Below, piece after piece: positions 35,115 through 47,694 of a DNA stretch of 64,000 nt (positions within the stretch are counted from its first letter, which is position 1; the number at the start of each line of letters is the position of its first letter). The stretch comes from Cerrena zonata (lineage: Eukaryota > Basidiomycota > Agaricomycetes > Polyporales > Cerrenaceae), in the NCBI GenBank assembly GCA_038087015.1, contig JASBNA010000001.1:1364001-1428000 (forward strand), written 5' to 3'. The notes beneath the pieces were generated by a model, which made no database searches, was not told the DNA's origin, and was given only the letters and a program-made list of their open reading frames with translations. A program made the translations under genes and the position numbers.

Positions 35115-36189
35115 TCACATTGCCAGTGCGGCCTGTAGCTCCTTGAGCTGCGCTTCCTCGTCGTCCTCGAGAACAGCCGCTGGACGTGGTGCTATAGAAA
35201 GTATCGAGTATGAGTTGAATCCGTAATAATTGTAATAATGAAGACGGTATGGGGACGTACTCTCTCGGATTGCACCTCCTGGATGATGCACAGGAACATG
35301 ATCCGCACCCACAAGACGTTCGTTGAGTTCTTCCTGCTCGAGTTCGTCCAGTTCTGCTTTCAGTTCCGCCTGTTCGGGTGTCGGACTCTTTAGTATTATG
35401 CACAAGAGAAACGGGGAGTGAATTAGACGTACGTCATCGATATCCAACCCAACACCATTCATAGGACTTGAAATCGCTTCCGAAACTTCATTCGCGACTT
35501 GCATATGTTCTTGGATCTCCGACATAGTCTGGTCGACTCTCTCAATTGACCTGTCCGGACTCAATTCAGTGAACCATTCATATCATTTCAAGAAGTCCCA
35601 CAAGGGAAGTGATGTCAAGGAGGAGGATAGAGTGGCCACAGAAGATAAGCAAGGATTCGTACACCAAACTGAGGGTAGGTTTAGAGCGTGATAGAGAAAC
35701 CATAGTACGTACAAGCCAGAATGAATATCCTTGAGGGCACCAGCAGCCTTCTTCATAGCAGCCATCGTCTCCGCATTGAAGCTTGCTGATTCTAAAGTGT
35801 TGACCTGTGTTTCCAACTGGAACCGTGTACCCTGTAATCGTTCCATTTCGCCCTCGTGCAGCCGCTTGCGCTTCAACGCCTGTGTTGCAGCTAAAGCCAC
35901 AAATCACGCATCGACGTATAGATAGAGAACGGAAGGCATTCAATGAATCAGAACAAATGCATGTTTATGTGTTTTAGTAAAGGAGCATTCATGTTTGCTC
36001 CGACTTACCAGTCTTATTAGTAACCGCATTCGCCCTAGCCTTCTGCATCTCCTCATCAATTTTCCTCTGCAGATACTCTTCCTTCTTCTCAATCATCTGC
36101 AACTGCTGTCTGAGAGTAACTATCGCATCTCGAGAGGACTGCTTCGAATCCCTCCGGCCGCCAAAGTAGCTCATAAAGCTTGCCATCAT
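35115..36189 (-). CDS. SNF7: ESCRT-III subunit Snf7/Vps32
   Basis: Core filament-forming subunit of ESCRT-III, acting in multivesicular body sorting and membrane scission. Exons join as MASFMSYFGGRRDSKQSSRD, TLRQQLQMIEKKEEYLQRKI, then ATQALKRKRLHEGEMERLQ, FQLETQVNTLESASFNAETM, a helix with QTMSEIQEHMQVANEVSEAI, and a short acidic C-terminus ending EEAQLKELQAALAM, the MIM-like helix that binds Vps4. About 220 residues, as usual. Two ATG codons are adjacent at 36189 and 36186; the second gives the more typical N-terminus. Introns: about 35890-36010, 35565-35715 (possibly two), 35393-35433 and 35195-35261. Confidence 0.93.
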
Positions 36190-36705
36190 ATCGCTAGGGG
36201 TTTAACAAGATTCAAAGATAGTATCGGATATCCAGAGGAGGGGAGTATGGACGATACCGAGAGAGACGCAAGGATGCAGATAGTTGTGTTATGAGGAAAG
36301 CTTGGGAGGCTGAGTCGACTCGCTGAGCACTGCGGCACTGCTACCTACCTTGACCTCACTCGATGTTCCCGATAAGGAAACTGCTTACGAACAAGAGCTC
36401 CCCAAATTCACAAGTCAATTTGACTTGATTGCTCTGTCAGTCAGTGTCAAACTTTTTTTCACTCGGCCAGGGGTTCTCAGTTGAAAAAGAATGTTGGGAA
36501 TTTAACAGCGAGAGAAATGTACTGAATAGAGGAATAGATAAAGCATTAACTGAAACCCCTACTCTAAGAAGGAAAAAAAAAATTAGTCTACAGCTAGACC
36601 CGCCCACTTCAAAGTACTACCGTAGTGGGGAAAGTGATGAACGATGTTATCAATATGTACCAAGGCTATTCAAGGATATCAAGAAGGACAGAATAAGTCT
36701 CGATG
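36190..36705. other. Intergenic, Snf7 promoter and ceramide synthase 3' flank
   Basis: 516 bases with an A-run (36574-36582). No gene recognised. Confidence 0.45.
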
Positions 36706-38145
36706 TCACCGTTCTTTTTTGCTTTCTCTTTCAGGACTTGAATCATCGACGTCGCTGTAGTCGATATTGTCAGAAGAAAAATTCATAAACTAGAGGCTGG
36801 AACTTACCCTTCACTATCGCTACGTTCGTCCTGAGCTCCTTGTCCATTAATGATTTTCCACGCAACCCGAACGATGATGGAGAACCACATCAACTGAAGG
36901 ATCTAAAATGAAAATCGCACGACCCCAAGTTAACACATGACACAGAACATTGAATCGGCAAGAAACATACCTGAAGGGCTATCAACATGATATTGAACCC
37001 AAGAATTACTTCCTTGGTAATATAATGTCCAGTTGTTGGATCCCATGCCTCGGGAATAATCCGAAGTGCATCGAAATATGTTGACTTGATTACGAGCAAG
37101 AACAACGCATGTCTGGTTACAAACCACGACAACATAAAGCATGCCGACATAACATCACATGCCAGGGACATTGATAGGTAGCGGAACATCTTTGCGAGCT
37201 GTTAAAACATCAAAAAAGTCAATAACTCAGTGGGCGTGAACAAACGAGAGCATATAAGCGACAAAACCCCCAAAAGTTCGATCAAGGGTCTGGAACGCTT
37301 CGCTATCATAGAAGCCAAGAACAAATGAAACGGACGTACCGGAAGGAAGACGTCTGACAAGTCCATCAAGAGCATAATGAGGCAGCCTATGCGGGTATAG
37401 TTGTAGGAGTAGCTGCCTATCATGAGGATAACCGTAATGACGTGGTGGGTCATCATTTGCCAATGGTCCTTGCGACGAGCCTCGGCATTGAGAATTAAAA
37501 ATTGGTGCAGGTAGAAAGCAGTTTCAGTAAGGTAGTAGAACTTGAGAGGACCGGCAAGGGGTATGTGAGGATATCCGTGCCAGACTTCTACAGGATTGAG
37601 CATGGTTGTGGGGAGATTATAGTGAACATACTTGAGAGACGTTAAATTATCTGCTGCGGATGAGATGAATCAAAACCACTCACCGAGCCGAACGACCACT
37701 GAGCGGTATAGTAGATAAAGCTCCAACCCTGTTCTGCGAAACGAATAACGCTTCTGTGAAGGTGCCTGGCTTCTGCTTTGGTAATGACAAATTCTTGCGG
37801 TGCGGCATGACCGTTTCCGTTGGCAACGCCGTTTGTTTTTGAGGGTGAGCTATGACCGTTGGCCTTCCCATTAGCCCGACCAACAGCTTTGGCATGCTTT
37901 AATCGGAGGTCCCTGGTTAATTTCCAGTGGGCAAACGGTTCCATAATATACACTCTTGCGACATCACGCAGAATGGCGAAGACGGCGATGATAGTGATGA
38001 TGAGGCAGCCATCGAGGAGACCGGTGCTATAGTACTTTGAGTTGGGGAAGGAGTCCGGCACTGCCGGGGGTGGTGTTGGGTATGAGAGGGTAAAGAAGGG
38101 GATTGCGAAGGATGGGAGCCATTCTGGCGCTTCTAGAGTATTCAT
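36706..38145 (-). CDS. LAG1: Ceramide synthase (Lag1/Lac1 type, TLC domain)
   Basis: ER membrane enzyme that N-acylates sphingoid bases with very long-chain acyl-CoA. It starts MNTLEAPEWLPSFAIPFF, a first span (LDGCLIITIIAVFAILRDV), a cytosolic loop with a basic Asn/Gly-rich insert (GRANGKANGHSSPSKTNGVA), then the TLC domain: GWSFIYYTAQWSFG, VEVWHGYPHIPLAGPLKFYY, the Lag motif with its two catalytic-site His (MMTHHVITVILMIGSYSYNY), and the Asp-containing IGCLIMLLMDLSDVFLP. Later spans include SACFMLSWFVTRHALFLLVI and LGFNIMLIALQ. The C-terminus is acidic/Ser-rich (DERSDSEG, DVDDSSPERE), a likely casein kinase 2 site as in yeast Lag1/Lac1. About 390 residues. The last intron (36747-36808) is the least certain part. 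Confidence 0.92.
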
Positions 38146-38594
38146 GACTGGTAAGATCTGGTCGTGGGTGTGGGGACTCTCGTCAACAGGTCATTAACGG
38201 TGAGAGGTATGCGTCGTCGTGAACGAAGAGCAGCTGTGATGCTGTCGAGTGAGAGACTGAGCTGGATGAGTTGGGACTGAGAAACTTACAGATGCCACGT
38301 GCGAGTACTAGCGCTGCTGCTTGAGCGAGTGTAGGGTGGCGACAGGGACGCGCCTGGTGGTGGGTGTATGTGGTGAGACGGAGGAGAGGAAGAGGAGGAG
38401 AACAGAGGAAGGAAGGGACAGCGAGATAGAGCCCGGCTATTTACTTTGCTACAGCGGCGCAGAATGAGTCTCAGATCCAAATCTCATTTCTCTCTACCGC
38501 GTCGCAAACGTGCTCTACCCCGTGGGAAACCTCGCGTCCGCCGGGACCTCACCCAGAGACCTCCAACTCGAAGCACTCTCCCTCAATTGCTATC
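38146..38594. other. Divergent promoter region of ceramide synthase and the U1A/U2B'' gene
   Basis: 449 bases between opposite start codons. No RNA gene or exon is recognised; short open frames overlap the 5' UTR of the RRM gene. Confidence 0.5.
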
Positions 38595-39686
38595 ATGTCC
38601 TCCCAGCCAAACGAAACCCTCTACATCAACAACCTCAACGACAAGGTCGGCAAGGAAGAGCTCCGCAGCCAGCTCTTCGCCCTCTTCACTACCTATGGCA
38701 GGGTCATCGACATCGTCGCCCTCAAGGGCTCCAAAATGCGCGGGCAATCCTTTGTCGTCTTCAGCGACTTGGCCGGCGCAACCGCAGCCTTGCGGGCCTG
38801 CGAAGGTATCGTCTTTTATGATAAACCCATGGTGCGCATTCTCATCCTCAATTGATCCTCTTTGCGTTTTGGAAGTCGTTGATGTGAACAAGTGATGTTT
38901 TCCGGACTTCCCCCTTCTTTCGATTGTGCTCTCCGATCCAATAGCATATCCAATATGCCAAATCGCGATCGTATGCAACTTTGAAGAAGGATAACCCTGA
39001 ATTCGTTCCCCCAACATCCCATCATGCAAAGGATACCATGTCGCGACTAGGGAACGGTGCCCTTCCCTCGAACGGCCAGAAACGGCAAGCACCAGATCGT
39101 ATGGACGAGGACGAACGGGAATCCAAGAGGGAAAGAACCGCCGAGAGCGACGACGAAGAGATGGAGATCGAAGACGATGAGGATGACGTCGGGAAACAAG
39201 ACTCGAATAAAAATACTGGTGCGACTCCCTTCTCCGGCTCCTAATTTCCCAAGGAGACTAATAAGCACTATCATCGAATTGGAAACTAATTTAATCCTTC
39301 TATTCTGTAGTGCAAAACCCCTCCGCTCGCCTACTATGTACAAACCTTCCCCAGGAAGTTACCGATGACGTTTTATCTGTGCTATTCCAACAGTAAGTGA
39401 ATTCGCTTTTAGGTCCCTCTTTCCTTTATTGGGTCTTTACTTTCTCATCCCCGCCTCCTTTTACTGTTTACGTTTCTCGAATTGTGACTTACATGGCTCC
39501 GTTATTAGGTATCAAGGGTTCCAGACTACACAGGTCACCCCTTCGCCGACGCCAAATGCCCAAGGGCAGAAAGTTAAAATGGCGCAGGTGCTTTTCGATA
39601 CACCAGAGCTCGCTACAGTTGCAAAAGAGGCTCTCGATGGCTTCGCGTTAAAGAAGGGTTGGGCGATGTCGGTTGCATACATCTAG
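38595..39686 (+). CDS. U1A/U2B''-type snRNP protein with two RRM domains
   Basis: Spliceosomal protein that binds a stem-loop in U1 or U2 snRNA. RRM1: ETLYINNLNDKVGKEELRSQ (RNP2 LYINNL), LFTTYGRVIDIVALKG, KMRGQSFVVFSD (RNP1). After an intron (38832-38930) comes IQYAKSRSYA. The linker is acidic and basic (KRQAPDRMDEDERESKRERT; MEIEDDEDDVG). RRM2: LCTNLPQEVTDDVLSVLFQQ, MAQVLFDTPELATVAKEAL, ending GWAMSVAYI. Layout and length (about 245 residues) match metazoan U1A/U2B'' and yeast Msl1 relatives; the sequence does not tell which snRNA is bound. Introns near 39220-39310 and 39392-39508. Confidence 0.9.
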
Positions 39687-39914
39687 TTTGTTTTGTATTC
39701 ATTGTTGTTGCTGTATTCATATCCATTTTATTTCTTACCGTCTCTATCTGGAAAGTATACCACCGAGTTTGGGCTAAAGTTTGCCGATCGTGCAATTTGA
39801 CTATCAACTGATCATGATTATTCTTGACCTTTACAGATACTAGATCAACGTCGTTGTTTATACAATTTCTGCATGCCTATTGTACATTTGATGTATTCGA
39901 CGTGCCTAAGCAAT

Positions 39915-40863
39915 TTAAGCTTTAGGAAGGGCAGCCAAGATTGCCTGGCCAACCGGTCCCGCAGAAGCAGGGTTCTGACCGGTAATGAGATTATCGGCAA
40001 CAACCACCTTGGGCTATATTTATTCAACATTTCGTAAGTCATCCAACCAGTACGTAGAGCAGGTATTTGCAACTTACGGCCCAGAGATCGGCGTTGACGA
40101 ATTTGCCACCGAGTTCCCTGATTCTGGACTCGACGAGGAAGGGGATGGTCTCGACGGCTTTGACTGCCTCTTCTTCGGCATTGGTGAAGCAGGTAGCTTC
40201 TCGGCCTTCGAAGATGGATTTGCCGTTTGCGTCTGTGGCTCCAACCAATGCGCTATACACAGTAAATTCAAAAATATTGATCAGTGAGACGAGCTCAGGT
40301 GGAGATTGTTGTTCGGTCACTCACGCAGGACCATGGCAGACAGCCGAAGTGATCTTGCCTGCTCTAAAGAATTCATTCGCAAGAGCGATGTTGACAGGAT
40401 CGGTAGCAAGGTCCAAGACGGGCCCATGTCCACCAACGTAGAAGATGGCATCATAATCCTTGACGTTCACGTCGCTGAGTTTCTTGGTAGAAGCAAGTTT
40501 AGATTTGACAGTCTCGTCTTGGAGGAATTTGACAGATTCGTCATCTTTGAACATCTATCCAATATTTATTCTTTATGTGAGAACGAGGGATACGGGAGAG
40601 AGGAAGGGGATATGGAAACGTACTTGGACACTACCCTCATCGACAGGAGGGTTGGGGCCTTTGGGAGCGGCGAAATCGATCTCGGCGTGTGGGGCAAGAA
40701 CATAATATGGGTGAGCAGCCTCAGGGAGGTACCAGCCCTATAAAAGATGGGTATATGCGTCAGTTTTTGTATATATGTGCTCTGGTTGAAAGAATCGTAC
40801 TGTCTGGCCACCTAAGAGGGTTTTGTCGGCAGAAGTGAATACGAAGAGCACACGGGGAGACAT
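39915..40863 (-). CDS. DJ-1/PfpI superfamily protein, Hsp31-like (putative glyoxalase III)
   Basis: Starts MSPRVLFVFTSADKTLLG; then GWYLPEAAHPYYVLAPHAE, where the Glu of PEAAHP is the conserved acidic residue; DYDAIFYVGGHGPVLDL; the nucleophile elbow AVCHGPA (Cys-His); TCFTNAEEEAVKA; and the end TGQNPASAGPVGQAILAAL. This set is the Hsp31 class, which converts methylglyoxal to lactate without glutathione and is stress-induced in yeasts. About 240 residues. Introns: about 40740-40800, 40560-40620, 40264-40322, 40018-40078. The promoter has a TATA-like TTATATACCCC near 40946-40956 and a CCCCT stress-type element. Alternative: Hsp31-like chaperone without strong enzyme activity. Confidence 0.9.
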
Positions 40864-41414
40864 CTTAAATTCTTCTACTTTGCAATTGGGGGTAGTATAG
40901 AAAGACGAGGGATGATAAAGCCTTTGGAGCTCTTGGGGGTGTCCCTTATATACCCCTCATCCTAGCTACTAAAAGCATAATGACGTTTCCCAGAGTCCCC
41001 AGAGTTCACAAGGTTCACATGGGCCTGTATGTTTTACCGCAATGCTTGCAAATATGAGCCCCGTGGCTTAGACATTAGTACTCGGGAGGAGTGAATCAGT
41101 CAGCGAGATCGAAATCTCAAGCGAATGTTCTGGAGACCTGAGTGTACTTGGATTTCTGGTTTGCAAGGGATGGAGAGGATGGAGAACTGTTCTGACGCTC
41201 GAATAGCCGGTGGACGATAGCCGAGCCGAGCTGGAAGTTTGGCGGTGTGTATGCCTTCCGAATTTGTACTTGCTCCTGATAGCATTGACAAACGATAGAA
41301 GACTTCTAACCAACATAATACTAAGGCTACAATTCGGAATGCTTAGCGCTACATGTAGGCTAGTATCACTAGACATCAAGATCAGAGGTCGAGAATGCTA
41401 TCGTACTCTATTTA
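40864..41414. other. Intergenic, promoter of the DJ-1 gene and 3' flank of P450-1
   Basis: 551 bases. TATA-like TTATATACC at about 40946. No gene recognised; the small open frames at 41068-41452 look like chance. Confidence 0.5.
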
Positions 41415-43631
41415 CTAAGGATCATCTACCTCATGATGTTCTCTCTCTCTAGTCTGCTCAAACCTATCGAATATAGGGCGTACTGCTTCGAGCTGCTTCC
41501 TGATCATCTCCGCTTTTGCTAAACTCCTTGGTTTAATGTCGCACGTGAATGGCTTCGGAGCTAGCAGGAGATTCTATAAACCACCCTCAGCTCGGTTAGT
41601 ACTTGCGCGCATGCGAAACAACCTATCACATACATCGGTTGTGTCATTGGTATCGAGTGGAATGGACAGACCCGTGTTAGGATCCTTCGGTAGGTTGAAA
41701 CCGAACGCCCACAGGAGATTCATCGCATTCAGAGCCTGTCAAAGGGAACGACGATCATGATACTGACGCGAATAAATAGGTTTAGGACTCACGATGGAGT
41801 TGCTTGCGAGATAGCTTGCAGGGCAGACTCGCTATAGACACGGATCCGTGAGTACCTCATTGTATACCCCTTTTGGATAAGACTGATACGTACCCTGCCT
41901 CCTCCGAAGGCGAATGGGGTGTCCCTGAATCCTGTGGTATCTGCGCCGGGTTTGAGACCAAACTCGGACGTCAAAAACCGCTCTGGCAAGAACTTTTCGG
42001 GATCGTCAAAAAGCTCCTTGCGCCTTCCGATCGCCCCTAGACAAAAGTTAAGTTGCAACTTTCACATACAAAGAGAACGTCCGCACAAGTATTCATAATG
42101 ATCATGGACCCTTTGGGGATGAGATAACCTCCAACCTGTGGGCAATGAAGTGAGTCCAATCATTTCTTGGGCCGCTGTGCTATACAGCTTACCATTGTAT
42201 CAACAGTTGCAGCATGCGGTATGCCAATTGGAGCCACTGGTCGATATCGATGGAGCTGTAGTAAATGATTCGTAAATATTCTATACTTCGGGTTGTATGA
42301 AGGAACTGACTTCACTGATTACTGCTCGTAGATACGGCAGATTCTCCAGGTCTTCAAGCTCAGGTATGTTCTCGTGTCCTACCACATCGTCGATCTCCTG
42401 CTGAGCTTTAGCTAATACCGCCGGATTTTCTAGCATGCAGAGGACAAAAAACTGTAGGTAATCTGCTGTGGTATCGGACCCTCCAGTGATGAACGACATG
42501 CCAAGGTAGCTGTGTATACAGCATGACTATATGCGCATCGAAACACGACAAAATGGTAGACGTACTAGGCTTTTTCTCTATCGATTTCATATTCCGCCCC
42601 ATGTTCTAGTAAGTATTCCATAAACGAGCCATTGAGCTTATTACTGCTCATGCGATCAAGGCAGCGATCCACTAGGTTCAAGAAATATTTCTGTTGTCTC
42701 GCTCGAAGACTTCGGCATGACTCCTTCCACGAAGCCCACCGTTCCGGAATATATGCCAAAAACCCGAACACTTCAACTGGAGGATGTCCACCGGGTCCGA
42801 CGAGCTTGTCGAGCTGCCTGTTCATTTGAAACAACTCCTCAATCATAGGATCGTCAGAAGTAGGGCAACGGTCCCCAAATGCCACCGACAGTGCTACTGA
42901 CACTGCGTATCGCTGGATATGTTTGTAGATATTCTATCAAATCTTTAAAACCAACGAAAGCTTGACGATAATTAGAACCACTCACACGTGGGTCTTCCAG
43001 GATGTCATACATCATCGAACTAGACTCAGCACGTTGTATGGGGAGATGGGCACGGGAAGCATCGTTGCTCAACAAGCGGTGCGCAGCCCGTCTCAAGTTC
43101 TTCCAGCGAGGGCCTGTCGATAAGTGGTGAGTAAATTGATATTATAAAATGATAAATACAGGCTCTCACCGTATTTTGAGAAAGCCAGTTCATGGCCTTC
43201 GAATAGTATGTCTGCAACTTGGGACTCAGGGCGTCCAGAAGTTGTTGCGCTATTTGACTCGAAGCATTCCCGAGCCATTTTCGGGCTCGAGATGATGACG
43301 GCTGTTTGTGAGCCCAATTTTATCTATTACATCCCTTCAAGCTGCCAATACATATGAGTGGGGGGCGAAAGCCTACCGAGTAAATGTCTCCGTATATGCC
43401 GGCCCATTCAGTAAATCTGCGAAGTCAAGTGAGTAACCTCAATGAACCAAAACCTCCGGATGCATACTTAATATATGCGCGTGTCATAGGGAATATATGC
43501 AAGTTTCCTATGAAAGGCAAAGTACGCGGGCCAGGAGGTAATCCTGCCTCGCGAGATCCAATCTTGCGTATCCGATTCACAAACCATCCAACGAGCAAGA
43601 TCAACGCGACCATAGACGGAGACATGGTCAA
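41415..43631 (-). CDS. Cytochrome P450 (CYP), tandem copy 1
   Basis: ER-bound heme monooxygenase. N-terminal anchor (MVALILLVGWFVNRI), hinge [18 protein letters not shown]-helix SFITGGSDTTADYLQFF (proton-transfer Thr), K-helix ExxR (ELHRYRPVAP, across an intron), PERF (EKFLPERFLTSEF), and heme loop FAFGGGRR-VCPASYLASNSI across an intron near 41850-41895, whose Cys is the heme ligand. About nine introns; about 510 residues. It shares order, intron sites and long identical runs with the copy at 44482-46666 ([45 protein letters not shown]), so they arose by tandem duplication. The group resembles the O-methylsterigmatocystin oxidoreductase-like P450s abundant in mushrooms. Substrate unknown. Start could be the next ATG at 43625. 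Confidence 0.93.
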
Positions 43632-44481
43632 GATACAAGATACTGAAAGTCAAAGTCCTGCTGTATTCTATAGTCTTGCGCTGAACTGCTTGATTGTGCA
43701 TGTTGATGAACCCGAGATGTCCGATTCTACCAGTACCGTGGCCGCGTTCCTGTTGACCAATAATTGCAGTTGAAGCAAGTAAATCAACGTAAGACAGGAA
43801 GTAGGTTATATTATAGCCAGTGTGATCCGGCCAATTCCCACTTCAAGCTAAGCAAGGTCACCAAGAATTCTATGTTAGGAGATTGCATTTCCAGTTCCAA
43901 TGGCAGCGTGAGGTTGTTCACCGCGGTCCCCATGCAAAATCAATGACTCTCGACATGTCAGCGTATAGAAGCTGTTGCACGTACATTCGGTGCCTAGAGA
44001 TCAAGGATAGTAGCCGTGATGGGTGCTGAACGATTACCAAGATATTCACTTAGTAGCCGATGCGTTGCAATGAGAGTGAGGTAGGTTGGTCAGATCTAAT
44101 ACAGTTAAGCAAAGAGAAGCCATGACCGGCAATGCCGCGGTCGTCCGATGCCATACACGGAATGTTGTATTCTGTTCTTGGTCACGTCCTCTGACCGACA
44201 TCAATAAAACAGCCTGGTCAGCTGTTGTAGATCACATGTAGTTTGCCATGCCACCTACTAAGTCGCAGACATGTTTCACAACATGACACGAAAGCGTGTA
44301 GGAAGTTACAAGGATGCACAGACAAGAAAATGACGCACTGTGAAGCTTGAAGCGGATTGGTGTTGGATAGACCTCGTAAGTTACGCCGTCATTGAGAAAG
44401 GAACGATATATCCAAGCAATATGACCTGCGGAAATATACAAATACACGGGAAATGTCTGTTGTACGTTTCAGTCTTGCACT
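43632..44481. other. Intergenic between the two P450 genes
   Basis: 850 bases: promoter of copy 1 and 3' flank of copy 2. No exon or RNA gene is recognised. Confidence 0.5.
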
Positions 44482-46666
44482 TCACTTCTGGCTAGATTTT
44501 TCAAATTGCTCGAGAACGGGTTGTACTGTTTCAAGTTGCTTCCTGATCTGCTCAGATTTCGCGATGCTCCGAGGCCGAATATCACATATGAACGGCTTGG
44601 GGGTCAATAACATATCCTTTGAAAGGTGTCAATGTAGGTGATTATGTAGAGATGATTTATCACGTACATCAGTGGTATCATTAGTGTCGAGAGGAACGGG
44701 CAAACCCGTGTTAGGATCCTTTGGCAGGTCAAAATCAAATGCCCAAAGGAGATTCATCACATTCAGGGCCTGTCGAAAGCACTCAGAACACTAACACATA
44801 TCACTGGTTCTCCAAGACTTACGATAGAGTTGCTTGCGAGATGATTTCCGGGACAAATCCGCTGGAGTGTCTGTGAGTACTCGAATGGATTCCCGCTGCG
44901 ACTGATACTACGTACCCTTCCACCTCCGAAAGCGAACACGGTGTCCTTAAATCCGGTTGTATCTGCACCTGGTTTGATACCAAACTCCGATGTGATATAA
45001 CGATCTGGCCAGAATTTATCTGGCTCGTCAAAAAGTTCTGTATCCCTCCCAATACCCCCTTATACAGAATCTTAGTATGCAAAATCGGATGTAACGGGAA
45101 CATTCATACATGTGTTCATGATGACCATTGACCCTTTGGGAATGAGATAACCTTTGACCTGCCGGTTACAAGAAGTTAGTGATTATCTTCGCTCCATCGG
45201 AAATCCAATACTCACCGTTGTATCAGCTGTGGCTGCATGCGGTACGGATGTTGGAGCAATGGGACGGTACCGATGGACCTGGGTTGAAAACCGTTGTAAG
45301 TATTACATATAGTCAGATGTGCGTATAGCATCACCTCATTGATGATTGCTCTGATGTATGGCAATCTTTCCTTATCTTCGAGCTCTGGAGTACGATTAGG
45401 TCCAATCACCTCATCGATCTCCCGCTGAGCTCTGACCAGTACCTCTGGATTTTCTAACATACAAAGTACGAAGAATTGCAGATAGCTTGCAGTAGTATCT
45501 GCACCTGCTGTAATAAAAGAAAGACCAAGATAACTGCAATGCAATAAAATCACTCTGAATCATGGCGACACAAGGGAGTTCGTGCACACCAGGTTTTCTC
45601 TCGATCAAAGTCATACTCCGCCTCGTTTTCGAGTAGGTATTCCATGAACGATCCGTTGAGTTTTCCACTCTTCATGCGATTCAGGCAGCGCTCCACAAGG
45701 TCAAAGAAGTACCGATGTTGTTTCGCATGAAGATTCTTGCAAGTTTTCTTCCATGATGACAATTGTTCTGGGATATAACCTAGAAAAGGGAAAATCTCAA
45801 CAGGAGGGTGTCCCCCGGATTTTACAAGCTTGTCCAGCTCTCTGTTCAGATCAAATAACTCCGTGACCATGGAGTCGTTAAAAGTAGGGCAATGGATTCC
45901 GAATGTCACCGAGAGTGCTAGAGAAATTGCGTATCTTCGTATGTGGTTGTACACATTCTACGAACATGGTTATGACAATAGTACAAGAAGCTCTATTAAT
46001 ACATACTCACCTGTGGGTCTTCCAAGATATTATACATCAACAGGCTGGATTCAGCATGTTGTAAGGGAAGATGGGAAGCGCAGGCGTCTTTGTTCAGTAG
46101 ACGGTGTGCAGCTCGTCTCATGTTCTTCCAATGTGGACCTACCGATGACACAGACGGTGAGCACCGATAGAATATCAGCGTAAAGATCATTTTCTGACCG
46201 TATTTTGACAGGACCAACTCATTGCCTTGGAATATGATGTCAGTGACCTGCGACTCAGGACGAGAGGATGTCGTCGCGCTGTTTATCTCGAAGCATTCTC
46301 GTGACATTTTCGGGCTCGAAATGACGACAGCTGTTTGTGGGCCAATTTTTATCTGCCAACCTCAGATCATATTTCGGTGTATATTGTTTACGAGACAACA
46401 ACGTACCGAATAAATATCTCCGTAAACGTGAGCCCATTCGGTAAACCTGCGAACGATCATGGTGTTAATAATTCGCAATATCTCAATCGGAATCTGGGAA
46501 CATACTTAATGTGTGCATGTGTCGTTGGGAATAGGTGTAGATTTCCGATAAAAGGCAAAGTGGGAGGACCAGGAGGCAGCCTAGGGTCTCGGGAACCGAT
46601 CTTGCGTATGCGGTTGATAAGCCAGAACACGAGGGCGAGCAGAACTGTCACTGATAGAAGCGACAT
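44482..46666 (-). CDS. Cytochrome P450 (CYP), tandem copy 2
   Basis: Starts [20 protein letters not shown] (membrane anchor) with hinge [17 protein letters not shown]. Then [69 protein letters not shown]-helix [32 protein letters not shown], ExxR as [10 protein letters not shown] over an intron, the meander motif [14 protein letters not shown] (Asp replaces Glu of PERF), heme loop [20 protein letters not shown]. It ends [20 protein letters not shown]. All family motifs are intact, so it should be active. Compared with copy 1 the heme loop reads CPG rather than CPA and the C-terminus is shorter. Function in secondary metabolism or detoxification is inference from family. Confidence 0.93.
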
Positions 46667-47694
46667 ACTACCTATGTGCTAGTGGTGATATCATGGTGCG
46701 TATTTATACTGATACCGGGCCATTGTTGGAATAGTGTCATATATCAGTATGAAAGACCTGGTACTCTGTTTGGAGACCTGTCAGCGATGTGAGGAGGCAC
46801 ATCGAGAGAAATAGCTTGAGGGTACAGTCACTTGACAAAGAATTGCATACGCATTGGTTTAGGGTGGCAATAGAATAGGCATCTAAACTTTATGTTTGCC
46901 ACTATCATGCAAATTCGTATGTCAGCCTACCGCAGGCAAGGAACAACGCGTGCTTTCCGGGGGTGGAGCTTGATGGAATTAACAACCCCACCAAATGATA
47001 CTAAGTGTTGAAATCGTGGAAAATACATGGGTACCAACCTTGATATATACGGTTAATCTGACTAACATTCTGGGTACAGATCCGATGGTTTCCCCTCTAT
47101 ACTGCTAGGATCCTAATCGTGTAGTTCTTGTGACGACGCTTCTGCCGTAATGCTTGTTCTATTACATATCTATGGCCGAAAACATCGGATGGATTAAGCC
47201 TGCCAAGAACGGGTTTGAACTTGAATCCTGAAGTCGAAAACGAAGTCAGCAATAGAACGTCGTCAATAATAGATACAAGTCAAGAGTCAACCAGTAAGTC
47301 AGAATTGCTGGTTGAAACCTACTGCCCATGGAAATAATGGACATTACTGTAAGCCTGTGTACACGATCGGAATACAATACCAGAGTCGCGGCTGCCGCCT
47401 CCGAGCCAACTCCGCGAATCGTAACATTTAAGCGATAGCCTCTTGAACTCATTGAAGTCTACATTGGTTGGCGTACGTATACTGTTAGGTACTAGCGTTG
47501 ACATTTAACTGGTCATGGGTAGGTTGCAGGTATGGAAGTCTCCATGAAGAGTCCGACAAGAACTCGGAGTTCGAGTCGTACCGTCACGAACTTAAGCTCA
47601 GACTACGGATAGGCGCTTACTAACATGAACACAAACTCCGACTCAGAGTCGGGACTAGCAACTTTCCTAGTCATTTCAAGGGTGATATTTACAG
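46667..47694. other. Divergent intergenic region between P450-2 and the deaminase-fold gene
   Basis: About 1 kb with no confident exon. Upstream exons of the deaminase-fold gene could lie here (ATG at 47623 with MNTNSDSESGLATF, or ATG at 47173 with MAENIGWIKPAKNG), but I could not join them by good splice sites. A palindromic element lies at 47564-47652. Confidence 0.5.
47564..47652. repeat. MITE-like palindromic element, second copy type
   Basis: TCGGAGT (47564-47570) and its reverse complement ACTCCGA (47635-47641) enclose 64 bases containing GGCGCTT, the same plan as 34211-34317. At the right end the near-perfect palindrome TCCGACTC-A-GAGTCGG adds a small hairpin. Confidence 0.35.

Noticed and set aside
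35095..35403. Minus-strand Thr/Arg/Gly-rich frame overlapping the end of Snf7
   Set aside because: Same strand but a different frame from the Snf7 exons, which are clearly the coding ones.
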